From Prorocentrum cordatum (taxonomy: Eukaryota > Sar > Dinophyceae > Prorocentrales > Prorocentraceae): a DNA stretch of 64,000 bases. The notes beneath the pieces were generated by a model that searched no databases, was not told where the DNA came from, and was given only the letters and a program-made list of their open reading frames with translations. How positions within the stretch are numbered: position 1 is the stretch's first letter; every line of letters starts with the position of its first letter. Location of the stretch: NCBI GenBank assembly GCA_963575745.1, contig CAUYUJ010003658.1:62001-126000 (forward strand), written 5' to 3'. Shown piece after piece: positions 44,636 through 57,293 of the stretch. The position numbers and the translations under genes were made by a program.

Positions 44636-45415
44636 TCCCCAGTGGAGGCCTCTCGGAGCGTCTTGGGGGCCTCTTGACGGTCCCGGGCGCCTCTTAGAGC
44701 GTATTGGGTGTCTCGGAGAGTTTCTTGGGGCCTCTTGGGGGTCTTTTGGGGGCCTCTTGGAGGCCTCTGGGGCGCCTGTTTGGGCCTCCTGGCGCCTCCT
44801 GGGCGCCTCTTGGGGCCCTCCTGAAGCGCTCTTGGGAGCCTTGGGAGCGCTCTTGGAGCCCTCTTGGGCCATCTTGGAGTCATCGTGAAGCCTCGGATGG
44901 CCATCTGAAGCGAAAAGGCGAGAAAGCCCAAGACATTGATTTCCCTGAGGTTTTGAAAGGATTTTGGCCTCTTCGGGGCCTCCTGGGAGAACTCTTTGGC
45001 CACTTGGAGCCGTCTTGAAGCGGCCTTGGGGCCTCTTGGAGCATCGTGGGAGCCATCTTGAGGCATCTTGGTATATCTTGAGCCATCTTGGAGGTCATCT
45101 TGGGCTCTCCCAGGCGCTCTTGGAGTCATCTGAACCAGTGCCCCCCCCCCAGGAGGCCCAAATGTGACCAAAACCTTAGTAACATCAGTGATTTTGGCAG
45201 TCTCGCCGAGGCCTCTTGGAGCGTCTTGGGTGCCTCTGGGGGCCTCTTGGGGCCACTTGGGGGTCTCTTGAGAGCCAGTTGGGGCATCCTGGGGGCCTCT
45301 TGGGGGCTTCTTGGGGCCACATGGGGCCATCTGGGGCCATCTCGGGGCCTCTTGGGGCCTCCTGGGCGCCTCTTGGGGCCATCTCGGAGGAGATCGATCA
45401 CAGGATGGGGGGAGG
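44636..45415 (+). repeat. 11-bp array, plus orientation, with macro-repeat insert
   Basis: CTTGGGGGCCT units surround inserts GCGAAAAGGCGAGAAAGCCC (about 44920) and GGAGATCGATCACAGG (about 45390), both related to the 39-40 kb macro-unit inserts. Confidence 0.85.
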
Positions 45416-45933
45416 CTAAATTAGCCTGCCCCAATCAGGAGGCCAACATGGGGGAGGGGGAGGATCAGGAAGGCGGAGGAGGAGGAGGAGGGAGAAGGAG
45501 GAGGGAGGAGGGTAAGGTGGGGGAGGATCGCTTCCCCTCCTCTCCTCCGCTCCGGCGCGCGCGCGCTCGCGGCAGACTTTCTGTCCGAACGGCGTCTCCG
45601 CCGAGAGGAGCCGTTCCCTAACCTCTTGGCGGTTGCTTCTGATGCTCGTTCTCTGTCTCTGTCTCTGTCGCTCTCTGTCTCTGTCTCTCCCTCTCTCTGT
45701 CTATCTCTGTCTCTGTTTCTCTCTCTCTCTCTATCTCTCTCTTTCTCTGTAGTTTGTTGTTTCTATCCCTCTCTCTATATCTCTACATTTCTCTCAATCT
45801 CCCTCTCTGTCTCCCTCCCCTCGAGGGGAGGAAGGGGAGTACCCTCACCTCCTGTGGCGCCGCGCCATACACAAACACACATCCACACACATACACACAT
45901 CAACACACAGTCACACGTGTGTGTGTGTGTGTG

Positions 45934-45974
<41 letters not shown>

Positions 45975-45985
45975 TTGTTGTTGTT
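45416..45985. repeat. GGA, CT, GT and (GTTGCT)n tracts
   Basis: GGA at 45450-45530, CT/CTGT at 45641-45810, (CA)n then (GT)n at 45870-45936, and (GTTGCT)n/(GTT)n at 45937-45985. Confidence 0.9.
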
Positions 45986-46744
45986 GAACATTATTTATTC
46001 TAAAGAATAATTATTGTTGGGCCCCCTGGTGCGCGCCCCCCCTGCGCCGCCTAGGCCGCAGCTACATTTTCATCATTTTCGTGAGGAAGCCTCAGAAAAG
46101 AGGGTGTGTACAGGATCCGGTTGTTTTGTTGTAATCCGCTTTCCCTTGCAAAAAACAATAGAAAATGACATTTCTTGTTCTAATATAATCAAATTTCAAG
46201 AATCCCTTGCAAAAAATAAGGTAAAGTGGACATTCGCGCGCGCAAGACGAAATCCTTCCAAAACCTTAGTGTTCGCAGCGATTTTAACATAAAAACATCA
46301 AAAAACCAATGGTTTTTCAACAAAAAATTGTCAAAATCTCATCCCGCGCGCTCTTGCGGATTCGTAGGAAACCCAACACTTTTTAAACATTTCTGTCAAA
46401 CGGGCTTTTGCGAGCAACTTTTTCGAACTTCTGCAACAACGGTTGCGCACCTGCCAGGGCCATCATCCCTGTCAAATAATACCATGCGGGACACATTCGT
46501 TTTTTCTTCGCGCGCGCACGCCGTCGTCGTCGGCCGCGGGGCCCTGAATAGTAGCCACGGTCGTCCGCATGCCACGAAGTGAAGTGTCCGAACGTCATAG
46601 GGCGGGAAGCTGGGTGTGGGTGGTGGCGAAGAGTCGTTTGGAAATTTGGTAGAGCTTGAACCGGCCCCCCCACAAAGTGGGGGTATTGCCCGCCTCCTAT
46701 GAAAACCCTGGCACTGGTGAGAACGGAGTGTCCCCACGTGCTAG
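45986..46744. repeat. 0.78-kb tandem duplication, copy 1
   Basis: Starts just after (TTG)n with the perfect palindrome TTATTCTAAAGAATAA and runs to TAATTG. The sequence matches 46765-47593 almost base for base over most of its length (offset 779). No protein is recognisable. Confidence 0.9.
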
Positions 46745-46764
46745 TAATTGTTGTTGTTGTTGTT

Positions 46765-47593
46765 GAACATTATTAATTCTAAAGAATAATTATTGTTGGG
46801 ACCCCTGGTGCACGGCCCCCCTGCGCCGCCTAGGCCGCAGCTACATTTTCATCATTTTCGTGAGGAAGCCTCAGGTAATACGATGTCATCAAGATCCGGT
46901 TGTTTTGTTGTAATCCGTTTTCCCTTGCAAAAAACACTATAAAATGACATTTCTTGTTCTAATATAATCAAATTTCAAGAATCCCTTGCAAAAAATAAGG
47001 TAAAGTGGACATTCGCGCGCGCAAGACGAAATCCTTCCAAAAGCTTAGTGTTCGGAGCGATTTTAACATAAAAACATCAAAAAACCAATGGTTTTTCAAC
47101 AAAAAAATGTCAAAATCTCATCCCGCGCGCTCTTGCGGATTCGTAGGAAACCCAACACTTTTTAAACATTTCTGTCAAACGGGCTTTTGCGAGCAACTTT
47201 TTCGAACTTCTGCGACAACGGTTGCGCACCTGCCAGGGCCATCATCCCTGTCAAATAATACCATGCGGGACACATTCGTCTTCTCTCTCTCTGTCTCTCT
47301 GTATTATGTATTGTATGGCACAATTGCACCATGCTGGGCACATGCGCGCCCCGAATAAGTGACCAAGTTCTGTGGGTGTGTACCCCACGCCAGTGTAGTA
47401 GCCACGGTCGTCCGCACGCCACGAAGTGAAGTGTCCCAACGTCATAGGGCGGGAAGCTGGGTTTGGGTGGTCGCGAAGAGTCGTTTGGATATTTGGTAGA
47501 GCTTGTAATGCCCCCCCACGAAGTGGGGGTATTGCCTGGTGTCGTATGAAAACCCTGGCACTGGGGAGAACACCACGCGTTCGGGTAAAATGA
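46765..47593. repeat. 0.78-kb tandem duplication, copy 2
   Basis: Also bounded by (TTG)n on both sides. Relative to copy 1 it has different sequence at about 47274-47400 (a CT stretch and unrelated DNA) in place of a GTCGTCGTCGGC stretch. Its palindrome is shortened to ATTCTAAAGAAT (attaattctaaagaataa). Confidence 0.9.
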
Positions 47594-49640
47594 TTGTTGT
47601 TGTTGTTGTTGTTGTGCCCCCCAAAGATGTCGGCCTCTGGAGGGGAACTTGTTTGCCGCTTTGCAATGCAACTGCGGCCCGCGACGGGAAGCCGATCCCT
47701 GGGATCCCGCGCGAGATGCTTTGGGGTCATGGCGTGAAACGTTCAAGACGTCGGAGGTCTGAGGAGGGAGTGAGGGGGAGTAGGAAAAGGGGAGGCGTGT
47801 TTTTGTGGTTTTCTCGGGGCTCACTTGTTTTCAGGGGGGGTCTTCCCCTTGCCCCCCCAACGGGTTTCGGGAACTCTAGATGCCAACTTGGGGTTGTACT
47901 TGGGATGGTTTGAAAGCGTGGCCCCGCAGTATCAATCACTCATCATGCTTGCCTCGACTGTTTGGTGGTGCGTATCTGTCTCTCTTTCTCTCTCTGTCTT
48001 TGTCTCTCTCCCTCTTCCTCTCCCTCTCTCTCTCTCTCTCTCTCTTTTGCTCTCTTTCTTTTCCGCCCTCACTCTCTCTCCCCCTCTCTCTCTCTCCCCC
48101 TCTTTCTTTCGCAATCAGGAGTTGCACTCGAGGTTCTCGCTCGGTGTGAGAACAGTTTGCCTGTCTTGTTATATTTATGTTTGTTGTTTCCTTCGGGTCC
48201 CTTGCGTTGGGTTTTCGCTTTACTTGCCCTGCATTGTTGTTTTTGTTTTCTGGTATTTGTCCATCGGGTTGCCCATAGTGTCCTGGCGTTGGTTGCTTTC
48301 GCGTGCCGGTTCTTCAGGGGTTGCCCATATGGTCTCGCACGTAGAGTCGCGCTTTTGGTTGCCGTCGACGATTCGGTTCTTGTGTAATTTCCCATATGCC
48401 AGAGTCTTGGCCTGAACCGACATCGTCTGCTGGGCGTTCCAGTTGTCGAGCTGGGGCGAGGAGGATGAGAAGGGAAGATGATCGCCCTCTCGGGCTTCGC
48501 AATACACCTCTGGGCGTCGCCGTCGTCGTTAAATCGTTCCTAAGTTCCACCCTGGCAAGTTTTTCACCCCATATCGGTTCCTTCTAACGGCCACTGGGCC
48601 CAGAAACAGTCCACGGAGGCCAGGGAAATGAGGAAACGTGGATTCGAACATCGAACATCGAATGTCGTCGTCGTCGTAGTCGTAGCCGTAGTCGTCGTCG
48701 TGGTCGTCGTCGTCCGCGCGCGCAGGAGCGAGTCATGCAAAAACATGTGCGAAGAGTGCGCCCTGCCGCGCCGCCCCGCCTCCGCCGCGCGCGGGGGGTT
48801 CCTTCTGACTTGGCCTCCTCCTCCTGCAGGACATCCAGGCTGCTACACTTTGCAAAGCCACCGTCGTGGTGAAGGGCGTGAAGTCGTATTGTTTTGTCAG
48901 CTGCGAGGAGTTGGGAGGTCTGGGCTTCGTTGCGGTTAGCCTTTCTGGTTTGTCTCCCTTATCTGTCAGACGGAGTTGGTCGACGGTCCGGACCTCGTGG
49001 TTTTGGCTGCGCGTTGCTTGAGAAGATGCAGGAAGGGTGAGTCCGCCTGGGTGGGGTGGGAGGGATTGGCCCTCCTTGGTGCCTCCTGTGGGCTTGGCCT
49101 ATCCTGCGCTTGGGGGGAGGCAGGATCCCTGGAGGTGCGTGTGGCGCGGTCATTCTACCCTGTGGCGCCAAGGGTGTTCCCCCCCCCCTTCGCGGGTAGC
49201 TAGGGAGCATGCTCAATTATGCGTTGCTCTCGTGCTTCTCGTTCCCCCCCCCTCCCCATCCCTCTCCTCCTCATCTTCTCCCTCCCCCTCCCCCTCCTGG
49301 CGATGGGCGTCTGCAAGCGTCCAGAGGCGTGCTTGAGCTCCGGGTTGCTAGATCCAGGCGCACAGAGGTGAAGGCGATGACGCGGGCGGCAGCGGACGCC
49401 TGCGTGAGGAGCCGCCTGGCCGGCCGCGGCCCAAGGCCGGGGCGCCAGCGCAAACCGTGTCCGAAATGGCTCCCCTACCCCCTTCCCTCCCCACCACCTG
49501 CCTCCGCCCATCCCCCTCTCCTCCCCCCTCCCCATTTGTCTTCTCCTTCCCCGCCTCCCTCAAGCAGCGCTCGCCCAAACCATTTCGGCATGTTGACAGC
49601 GTCCTCGGCGCCGTCCGGAGGTGCTCGGGGGGCACGTAGG
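47594..49640. other. No recognised gene
   Basis: (TTG)n at 47594-47614, CT tract at 47980-48110, GTC/GTAGTC at 48665-48715, pyrimidine tract at 49225-49295 and 49470-49560. Frames between them are unassignable. Confidence 0.4.
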
Positions 49641-50970
49641 CGTGCCGTCTGCAGAAGAGGTGGCCAGTCAAACCGATTTTACACTGCGCAGCAGCTCTGT
49701 ATAACCAAAGCCGAGGTTGTAGATCACATTAAACACCCTTGCACTTCATCTTATGTCGAGGCATTATTGTTCGTACTCCACGTGGCTTTGGTCGAAGTGC
49801 ACAGGGCGCGGGCGCACCGAATGCAATTTCGTTCTAGAGCACATGCTCTTTCGGCAGACAGCCAAGCTCCACAAACCAAAGTCTTCAGCCGATCGCGAGA
49901 ATCACAAGTGGTGACCTTGGACGACAAATTCCAGGAGGCAGCGGCGGTGGCAAGGGGAATCCAGAAGGTCGACCTTCAGACACTCTGACGTTGCTCGAGA
50001 GGCCCCTCGGGAACACTAGTGGCCCACTACTCCTGAAGCTTTCGAACGACGAGGTTAGGAAGGGCAAAGCCAAGGCGGCCGCGAACCCCGTTGTCACGGC
50101 CGATGAGGCTTTGCGGCGGCGCGCGTCGGGCGCATGGCGCGACGCGTCCATGAGTCGCGGCCAGGCGGCGCATGCCGTCGTCGAAGCCCGCGAGAACCAT
50201 GGCAAGTCGGAGCTCCGTAAGAAGGGGGCGGCCCTGGTCTTTGACACTGCCGAGGAGGTTGACGAGCAAGGCGTTGCCAGCCGAGGCCAGTGTGGTCGAG
50301 ATTGCAGCCCCGCCCAGGGAGGCCAACTTGTTCGATGTCAATCAGCATCGACGAGGACTTCTCCAGCAACGCCGACGGGTTCGAGTGCCAGCGGGAGGAG
50401 ATGCGCGCGCTCCGTCAATTCGAGGAGTTCAGGGGCGCAAGTCACGTCATCCACGTGAGGAGGCACTCCCAGGTTCAGGTGTGGCAGGATGTGGCAGGAC
50501 CGTCTCACGGCTACCAAGACGGCCACCACGGAGGCTCGCCAAGACAAGGAGAGCCAACGGCGGCCCAGCGGCAACAGGCGACGCCGAGGGCCCTTCCTTC
50601 CCGCATGGCGTCAGAGGTGGAGCGGCCGCGATTGGCGCCGCCGCGGCCTGCGCCGCCGCGGCCGGCGCCGCCGCGGCCGGCGCCGCCGCAGGCACATGCC
50701 AGGGGCAAGTCCGCTCGTGTGACGGCGTCCGACGACGCAGAGCAGGCCGAGAAGTTGCAGGAGGCAACCGACAAGGTCAGCGCTGTGCAGCTTGCGGCAG
50801 CGGAGGAGGCCCAGAAGGCTTCAGCTGCAACTCGTACGCGTTCCAGCGCGGCGTCCCAGCCTCCACCGAGTCCGAGGATTGGGACGAGAGATTTGGGTGC
50901 GCTGTCAGGCTCTCTCAGCGCCGGAACGGGGGGTCGCGCAGGCGTCCGCGTTTCCACAGTCTGCTGATAA
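49640..50970 (+). pseudogene. Possible decayed coding region, charged and Ala-rich
   Basis: Overlapping plus-strand frames are rich in Ala, Glu, Lys and Arg (for example NDEVRKGKAKAAANPVV, then REENHGKSELRKKG-like text around 50030-50270). Next comes VVEIAAPPREANLFDVNQ in another frame and REEMRALRQFEEFRG from 50395. A Pro/Ala repeat (APPRP) at about 50634-50690 precedes EQAEKLQEATDKVSAVQL. The style resembles coiled-coil, ORF1-like proteins that precede endonuclease/RT ORFs in dinoflagellate LINEs, but the reading changes frame at least twice. I cannot name a domain. Confidence 0.3.
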
Positions 50971-52450
50971 TAGTAACGTCTTCGCCAATGTCACGTGCAT
51001 CGGGGAAGCAGGCGCGGGGTGGCAGTGCATCGGATCAGCATCCAGTATTTTGTTGCATCGGTTTAGTTCAGACCCGCCCTGCGCAGAGCACGCGCGAGGA
51101 GCGGACCTTCAAAGCTCGGTCGCACCATCTAAAATTGCTCGCCAATCATGCCCTACAGTCGTCCCAATAATCACCTTGTAGCTCTCAGAAGAAGAGGGAC
51201 AACGAGGGAGGATAATGTTTGTTGGCCCTGGTTCATGGGGGCGCTCAGTCTCTCGACTCCTAGGGGATTGCTTGCGGAAATGTGCGAGTACCTCGATTGT
51301 ATGTTTGGTTTCAGTTATAGACGTGTATGGGTGTTCTCTTGCTTCAGTGTTTGTGGTTGTATTGGCAACCTGGGGGGGGACTGTTCTGGGGAGAACTTAC
51401 AGACACTCCATTGTTATTAGGGCCCTCTTAGTCAGCCTCCAGCTGCCCTCGATGGGATCCGCCGATTAGAATATGCCAGCTAGCCTTTTGAAGAGACGGG
51501 GAGTCGTAGATCGAGTCCGGGGTCGCGTCCTCGCGGCTTTGTCGCGTCGGTCACCTGCGCATCCCGTGCTAGATGATTGTAGATCGATCGCGCCTTGGCA
51601 AGCTCGAGTGTTTTTCTTGCTTTGCCCGTCTCGAAGCCATAGATGACGCGCCGTGGAAAACGCGCTGCGGGTTTCTCTGGCATTTCAGGGGCTTCGCGGC
51701 CCAACTTCTCGCGCGCTCTCGACGCGCGGCGGCGCGGCTGCCGCGGTCGCGCCGCCCCGCCCCCGCCCCCGCCCTCGGTCCCAAGTCGGCGCGGGTCAAG
51801 GCGGCCCGCGCCGAAGAGTCGGCTGGGGCGAAGGCTCGCGCCCGCCAGGAGGCTGTGGATTTGCGCGGCGCAGTGCGCTTGACAAGCCTGGCGAGGACGG
51901 CTCGCAGGAGATTCGGGCCGACGTCGGTCCCGACTTTGAGTTTGCGTCTCCGCTCGTGGATCGGGGTTTGGGAGGCGGGGGCCCTCGGGCCGCTGGGCCC
52001 GCGAGTTGTTCGCCTTCTCTGGGGGCTCGGGGGCCTGGAGGCCAGGCTGGCGCGCGCTCGGCGGGCTCGGGGGGCCTCGCTCCCCGGCCCCCCGGTCGCG
52101 GCAACAGCAGAAGGCGCCCAGACGCAGGAGGTCAGTCGGGCAGGCTTCTTGGGCCCTCAGGCGTTCCAGCCGCGCGCGGCTGCTGATGATGTTTCTGCTC
52201 CTCCCCCAGTTTCCCCCATTCCGTCCCTATCTTGGCTCACGCGTCGCACGCAATTTTGGTTTCTTGTCTGCAACTTGCAAGTGGGGCGTCGCGTCCAGGT
52301 CTTGCCCGCGAGGTGGGCGCTCGCAACGTCGACGAGGTCAACGGCAGATTCGGAAGTTGGACGGCCAAAGTCGAACGCGCTTAGGAGTTCAGGATGGTTG
52401 CCTCGCTTCACATATACGCAAGCAAACTCGCTTGAGGGTGACCACCCATG
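50971..52450. other. No recognised gene
   Basis: Plus-strand frames are open over 51573-52300 (Arg/Ala/Pro-rich) without recognisable motifs. Confidence 0.35.
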
Positions 52451-53394
52451 AACGCGTGAGATGAACAGGTGTGTGTGTGTGTGTGGGTGTGTTCGTTACT
52501 GTGTGATTGTGTGTGTTTGTGGCCCCCGCTTCTCCTGGTCTGTTTTTCCGGTTCCGCTCGCTGTTCTCTTTTGCCTGCCCCTCTGTTACCGCCGCGACAC
52601 TGCACGCGTGGCTGCCGATTGTGCTGTGTGTGTGCTGTGTGTGCGCTGTGTGTGTGTGCTGTGTGTGTGTGCGTGTCCTGTCGCCGCTCCCTTGCACGGC
52701 CGGCTGACTGCCGGGATCCCTGCTGGTCTCGGCGCCATTTCGGCTAGCCGTCCAGCGGACCCCCCTTTTCTCCGCCTCCTCACTCCTCGACGCTGTCTGA
52801 CGACCGCTCACTTGCCTGATTCCGCGTGGTCTCTCATTCCTCCGGCTTGCCTCCTCCGCCTCTCTCCCTCCCTGACGTGCTCGATTGGGTCTGCACCTTT
52901 CCATCGCCTTCGGATTTGCAGTTCGGAGGTTTGGCTTGAGCTGGACTGCCCTGGTGGATTACAGACACACAAATGGGTCATTTAGCTCAGAGTGTGGCCC
53001 GTCCCTGTTTTACCAGAGATTGCTTCGCCACCGCGTCGGAAGAACGGGTGTGTTTCTGTGTGTTTCTTGCTGTGTTGTGCTGTGCTGTGTTGTGGTACGT
53101 CGGTTGTCATCATCGCACTGCTTCGTCTTTCCCTTCTTCTCTTTCATCGTCTTTACCCTGCCTGTCCCCTCACGGCTGCCCCCCGTGAGTGGCGTTGTCG
53201 ATCTCCCATTGGTGGGTCCATCGTCTCCCTGCTGCGTGAGTTGGGCTGGCTCTTGTCTTTTTCTTGACCTATCTATGCCGCAGTGTTGCACGCGTGGCCG
53301 CAACGACAGCACATGTGTGTGTGTTTGCTTGTGTGTGCGCGCACGTGTGTGACTGTGTATGTGTGTCTGTGTGTGTTTGTGAATGTTGGCGTGC

Positions 53395-53427
<33 letters not shown>

Positions 53428-53450
53428 TGCGTGTGTTTGTTTGCTTGTGG
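52451..53450. repeat. (GT)n stretches in unassigned sequence
   Basis: GT/GTGTGT at 52468-52525, 52620-52680 and 53310-53450, with CT-rich DNA between. No protein is recognisable. Confidence 0.7.
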
Positions 53451-55194
53451 GAGGGTGTGCAGTGCGGGGAACGCCGCCGGCCGCCCAGGAACGCCAACCT
53501 GCTCGGGGACGGCAACACGCCGTGTCAGGATACCCGAGGGGAAGGTGGATGAAGAGGAGGAAAAGAAGAGTGGAGGAGGAGGAGGAGAAGGATGACTCGA
53601 GGTAATATGGTTTTGGAGCGCCTTGACCCTTTTAGTGGGCCCAGTTTCCTGGAGTCACAATTTTGACGGGCACGGTGGCCCGATGGTGCGAATGGCTTGG
53701 GGCTGTGGTCCAGACCGCATGGAACGCGGTCGTTCTGGGCTAGGAACTTGCCGGAGCAGCAGGATGATCTCCAAAGGATCCAAGAGGCGCCAGGTCGGTC
53801 ACAAGATGACCCACAAGGCAGCTCTGTAGCGTATGTGTTCATCGTTGGAGAAAGGCCACGCCCAGATGTTTACGATCCCGCAAACCAGGGGGTGTGTCCA
53901 CCCTGGTCTTTGTGACGTGCGATTGGTGCAGCTGGACACTGGTGCACAACGGGTGCACACTAGGATCTGTTGATCAAGTATGGCCGTGAAGCACGCGTCC
54001 AGATCCCCCAGACGTGGCCAGGTTGGTCTGGCAGAAGGTTCGGGTGACACTTACGAGCTAAAAACAGCACTGCTGTGTTGCTAAAATGTTGGGTCTTTTG
54101 GGTAGGTTCTCAGGTGATTGTGTTTTACGCTCTCTTGTCGGCCACGCGGCTGGGGCATAGATAAGCAAAGATGTCCCCTTCCTCCCAGTAAGGGAGACAT
54201 GTATTTCTATTTAGCGATGTTGTTTTCTTACGTTGTATCCTCTTCAATGTTGCTATACCTGTTTTTCGTATGTCTCCTTCTTGTTATGACACCTCTTTCT
54301 GTAGATATGGATCGTTATTCATATATCGTAAGTGTTCTCTGTATTTCCTTCTCTGCCGAATGATTGGACACAACCAGTCGTAGGTTTCGAGCCCGGCAAC
54401 AGTTCCAGACCCTTCAACACATTCAACACATGCGGATCAGACGAAGCATATAACAGGCCATCAAATTGCGGGCATTGGTTTTGTTGTAAAACCGTTGGTT
54501 TTGTTCGGGTTTCCTTTGGAGGGGCAGTTTTCAATCGGCTACGAACCATAAACCTCAGCGATCCCTGTGCAGACACAGGGATCTCCTGGCCGCAGGTTTT
54601 CTAGCAATGAAAACCGTATTACACCACATGTGGCGACATCTTCAACAGCAGAGACGCTTGGGGCTGAGGTTGGGAGCCAGTGAACCATGTGAAAAAACAT
54701 CCCCCTTCGATGTCATGGCCGTGTTACGTGCTGTATCCGTTGTTTCTGGCTTTTTGTTTTTATTGTGGGGTGTTGGGATTTGACAGTTCCAATGCTCCGA
54801 TCAAACATTCCGCACACCAGAACAAGCAGAAACCACTTTGGAATAGCACAAGGCAGTCGCAACGGGAATCAAGTCGCGGAACGAAGGTGCTTTCACAGTT
54901 CTGCCATTTTTCACATGGTAAATCAATATCTCTATTGAATCGCTTCGCTCATTCCGCCGGCCCGTATTGTGTCATCGCGGGCGTTTGCTTGCGCGGTCGC
55001 GAGCCAGGCGGCGCTGGTGGGCCGTGGTCGTTTTCCAGAGGCGTTGCGGCAGAACGCACGGGAATGAAACAGTTTGTTTGGAACTTGTTGTGGGGGCTTC
55101 GGCCTCTACTGTCTTACGAGGTGACTATCTAGTGGTTTTCTGCACATCCCGCCACCGTGCCTGGGTTGTAGGTCAGAGGCCTCTTGGATGTTCG
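53451..55194. other. No recognised gene
   Basis: GGA at 53545-53595. 54365-54600 shares a loose order of words with 57770-58010 (CCCTGTGCA...CACGGG-type end and GTTGGTTTTGTT-type middle), suggesting diverged members of one dispersed family. Confidence 0.35.
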
Positions 55195-55440
55195 TTGAGA
55201 TATCGTGGCAGGCCTCTCGAGGGTTTCTCTGGAGGCAGTTTTGAGGGCTCTTGGGGGCCGTCGGGGTGCTTCTTGGGGCTTCTGTTTAGGTAGGCCTCTT
55301 GGGGTCTCCTGCAGGCCTCTTGGGGCCTCATGGGGGCTGCTTGGGGCGGAAGTCTCGAATTGTCGGTTCGTGTTCCCTCTCTTGGGTCCCTCACGGGGCT
55401 CTCTTGGGCCGTTCGGGCGTCTTGTGGGCCGTTTTGTCGC
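55195..55440 (+). repeat. 11-bp array, short block
   Basis: CTTGGGGCCTC units as at 39-45 kb, ending in a (GCT)n/(CTC)n tract at 55437-55535. Confidence 0.8.
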
Positions 55441-56025
55441 TGCTGCTGCTGCTGCTGCTCCTCCTCTTCCTGCTCCTCCTCCTGCTCCTCCTCCTCCTCC
55501 TCCTCCTCCTCCTCCTCCTCCTCCTCTTCGGAGCTTCGCAGGGATTCCTGCATGTTGTCGGGGTTCCTGGGGGTTCGCCCAGGGCCCGCCCCACCCCGCT
55601 TTGGGAGGACATATGAGGAGGAAGGGGAGAACATGGAGGAGAGGGAGGTGGGGCAGGGATGCGAGGGAGGGAGGGACGGATAGAAGGGGGTGAAGGCGGA
55701 GGATGACTAGGGCGACCACTTCGAGGAGGATGGGGCCACTCGCGCTTGACATCCCGCATCATACACGTTGCCGAATGCATGCGCATGTGGGCCGTTGGGG
55801 GATCGGTGATGTATGTGCGGTCGTTTCATTATTCATATTGTTGGTTGTGTTTACAGAAGACACGCAACCGACAACCTCTCATAATTTACGCTGACCTCCA
55901 GAGCCCCCCCCCCCCCCCCCACATTTCCAGGGCCATCCCGAGCTCATCCTCATCCAATCGAAGTTAGAGGAAAACGCAGTGAAGGATCCAAAGGTGCGGG
56001 ACGCGAGAAAAGCTAAGTTTTGGGG
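55441..56025. other. (CTC)n tract and unassigned sequence
   Basis: CTC/CTG microsatellite to 55535, GGA-rich 55610-55690, and a C run of 17 at about 55905-55921. No gene. Confidence 0.5.
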
Positions 56026-57293
56026 ATCTGGGGAGGGGGCCTCTCGGAGAGCTTATGGATGTTTCTGGGAGTCTCTTCTGGGAGCACCGAGGAGTTTCTC
56101 AGGAGGAGTACCTGTGACCCTCTTGGGAGCCCTTGGAGGCTTTTGGGAGGCTTCTTGGGGGCTTTTGGGGGCCTCGTGGGGTCTTGGGAGCCCTTGGAAG
56201 TTTCGTGGGAGCTTCTTGGGGACTTTGGGAGGCCTCGTGGATGGTTCTGGGTGGGCCCTCTTGGTGGTCTCTTGGGGGGGGGTGGGTCTGCCTGGCCTCT
56301 TGGGGGCCTCCGTGGAGCTTCCACGGGGTCTCCTGGGGGCCTCTTGGGCCTTTTTTGCGGCCTGTTGGGGGCCTCTTGGGGCTCCCTTGGGGGCTTCGTG
56401 GGGCTACCTGGGGGCTTGTAGGGGCCTTTCGGGGGCGTGTTTGGGCGGGTGGGCTCAAACTTTCCGTTCAGGTTGCCCCTGTGGACATCAATCATGGGGC
56501 AATCACGGGGCCTCTTGGACCGTTTTGGGGGTTTCTTGGGCCTTCTTGGAGCGTTCTTGGGCCGTTCTTGACCGGTCTAGAGGGTCTCTCGGGCCGTCTT
56601 GGGGTGATCTTGGGGGTATCTTGGACCGCTTTGACCGGTGCGAGAGACGAAGAGGCGGATATGTTAAAAATGCACGTTTTCCTAAGGGAATGGGGCGATT
56701 TTTGTTAGCGGGAGCCCTCTTGGGACGCCGCTTGAGGGCCTCTTAGGGACCTCTTGGGGCGTCTTGAAGGCCTGTTGGGCCGTCCTGAGGCCATCTTAGG
56801 CGCTTGGGGGTGATATGTCGGCGTCTCTTCGGCTCTCTTGGACCGTCTGGAGGGCTTTTCGGGCCCCTCTTGGACCGATTTGGAGCCCTCCTGGGTCCCG
56901 AAAAAGAGTTCATGAGGGTTTCTTGGGCCTTATTGGAGCGCTCTTGGGCCGTCTTCGAGCGGTCTTGAGGGTCTCTCGGGCCGTCTTGGGGTGATCTTGG
57001 GGGCTTCGTGGACCGCCTTGAAAGGTGTGAAAGACGAAGAGGCGGATATGTTAAACATGTACGTTGTTCTATGGGAATGCGACGATTTTTGCTTGTGGGA
57101 GCCCTCTTGGGGCGCCGCTTAGGGACCTCTTGGGGCGTCTTGAAGGCCTGTTGGGCCGTCTTGAGACCATCGTAGGCGTTTGGGGATGATATGTCGGCGT
57201 CTCCCGGCTCTCTTGGACCGTCTGGAGGGCTTTTCGGCCCCTTCGTGGACCGTTTGGAGCCCTCCTGGGCTCCGAGAAGGGACCTTGCCGGGA
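56026..57293 (+). repeat. 11-bp array with a 387-bp tandem duplication
   Basis: CTTGGGGGCCT-type units throughout. From about 56520 a 387-bp unit is present twice (anchor GACGAAGAGGCGGATATGTT at 56646 and 57033). The second copy is well conserved up to GGATGATATGTCGGCGTCT. Confidence 0.9.

Noticed and set aside
43997-45330. Pro/Thr/His-rich minus-strand frame of about 450 codons
   Set aside because: It is produced by the (GGT)n tract and the 11-bp array read on the opposite strand.
52975-53045. TTTAGCTCAGAG resembling a tRNA D-arm
   Set aside because: No AGAGC closure of the D-stem, no T-arm and no matching acceptor stem within 90 bases.
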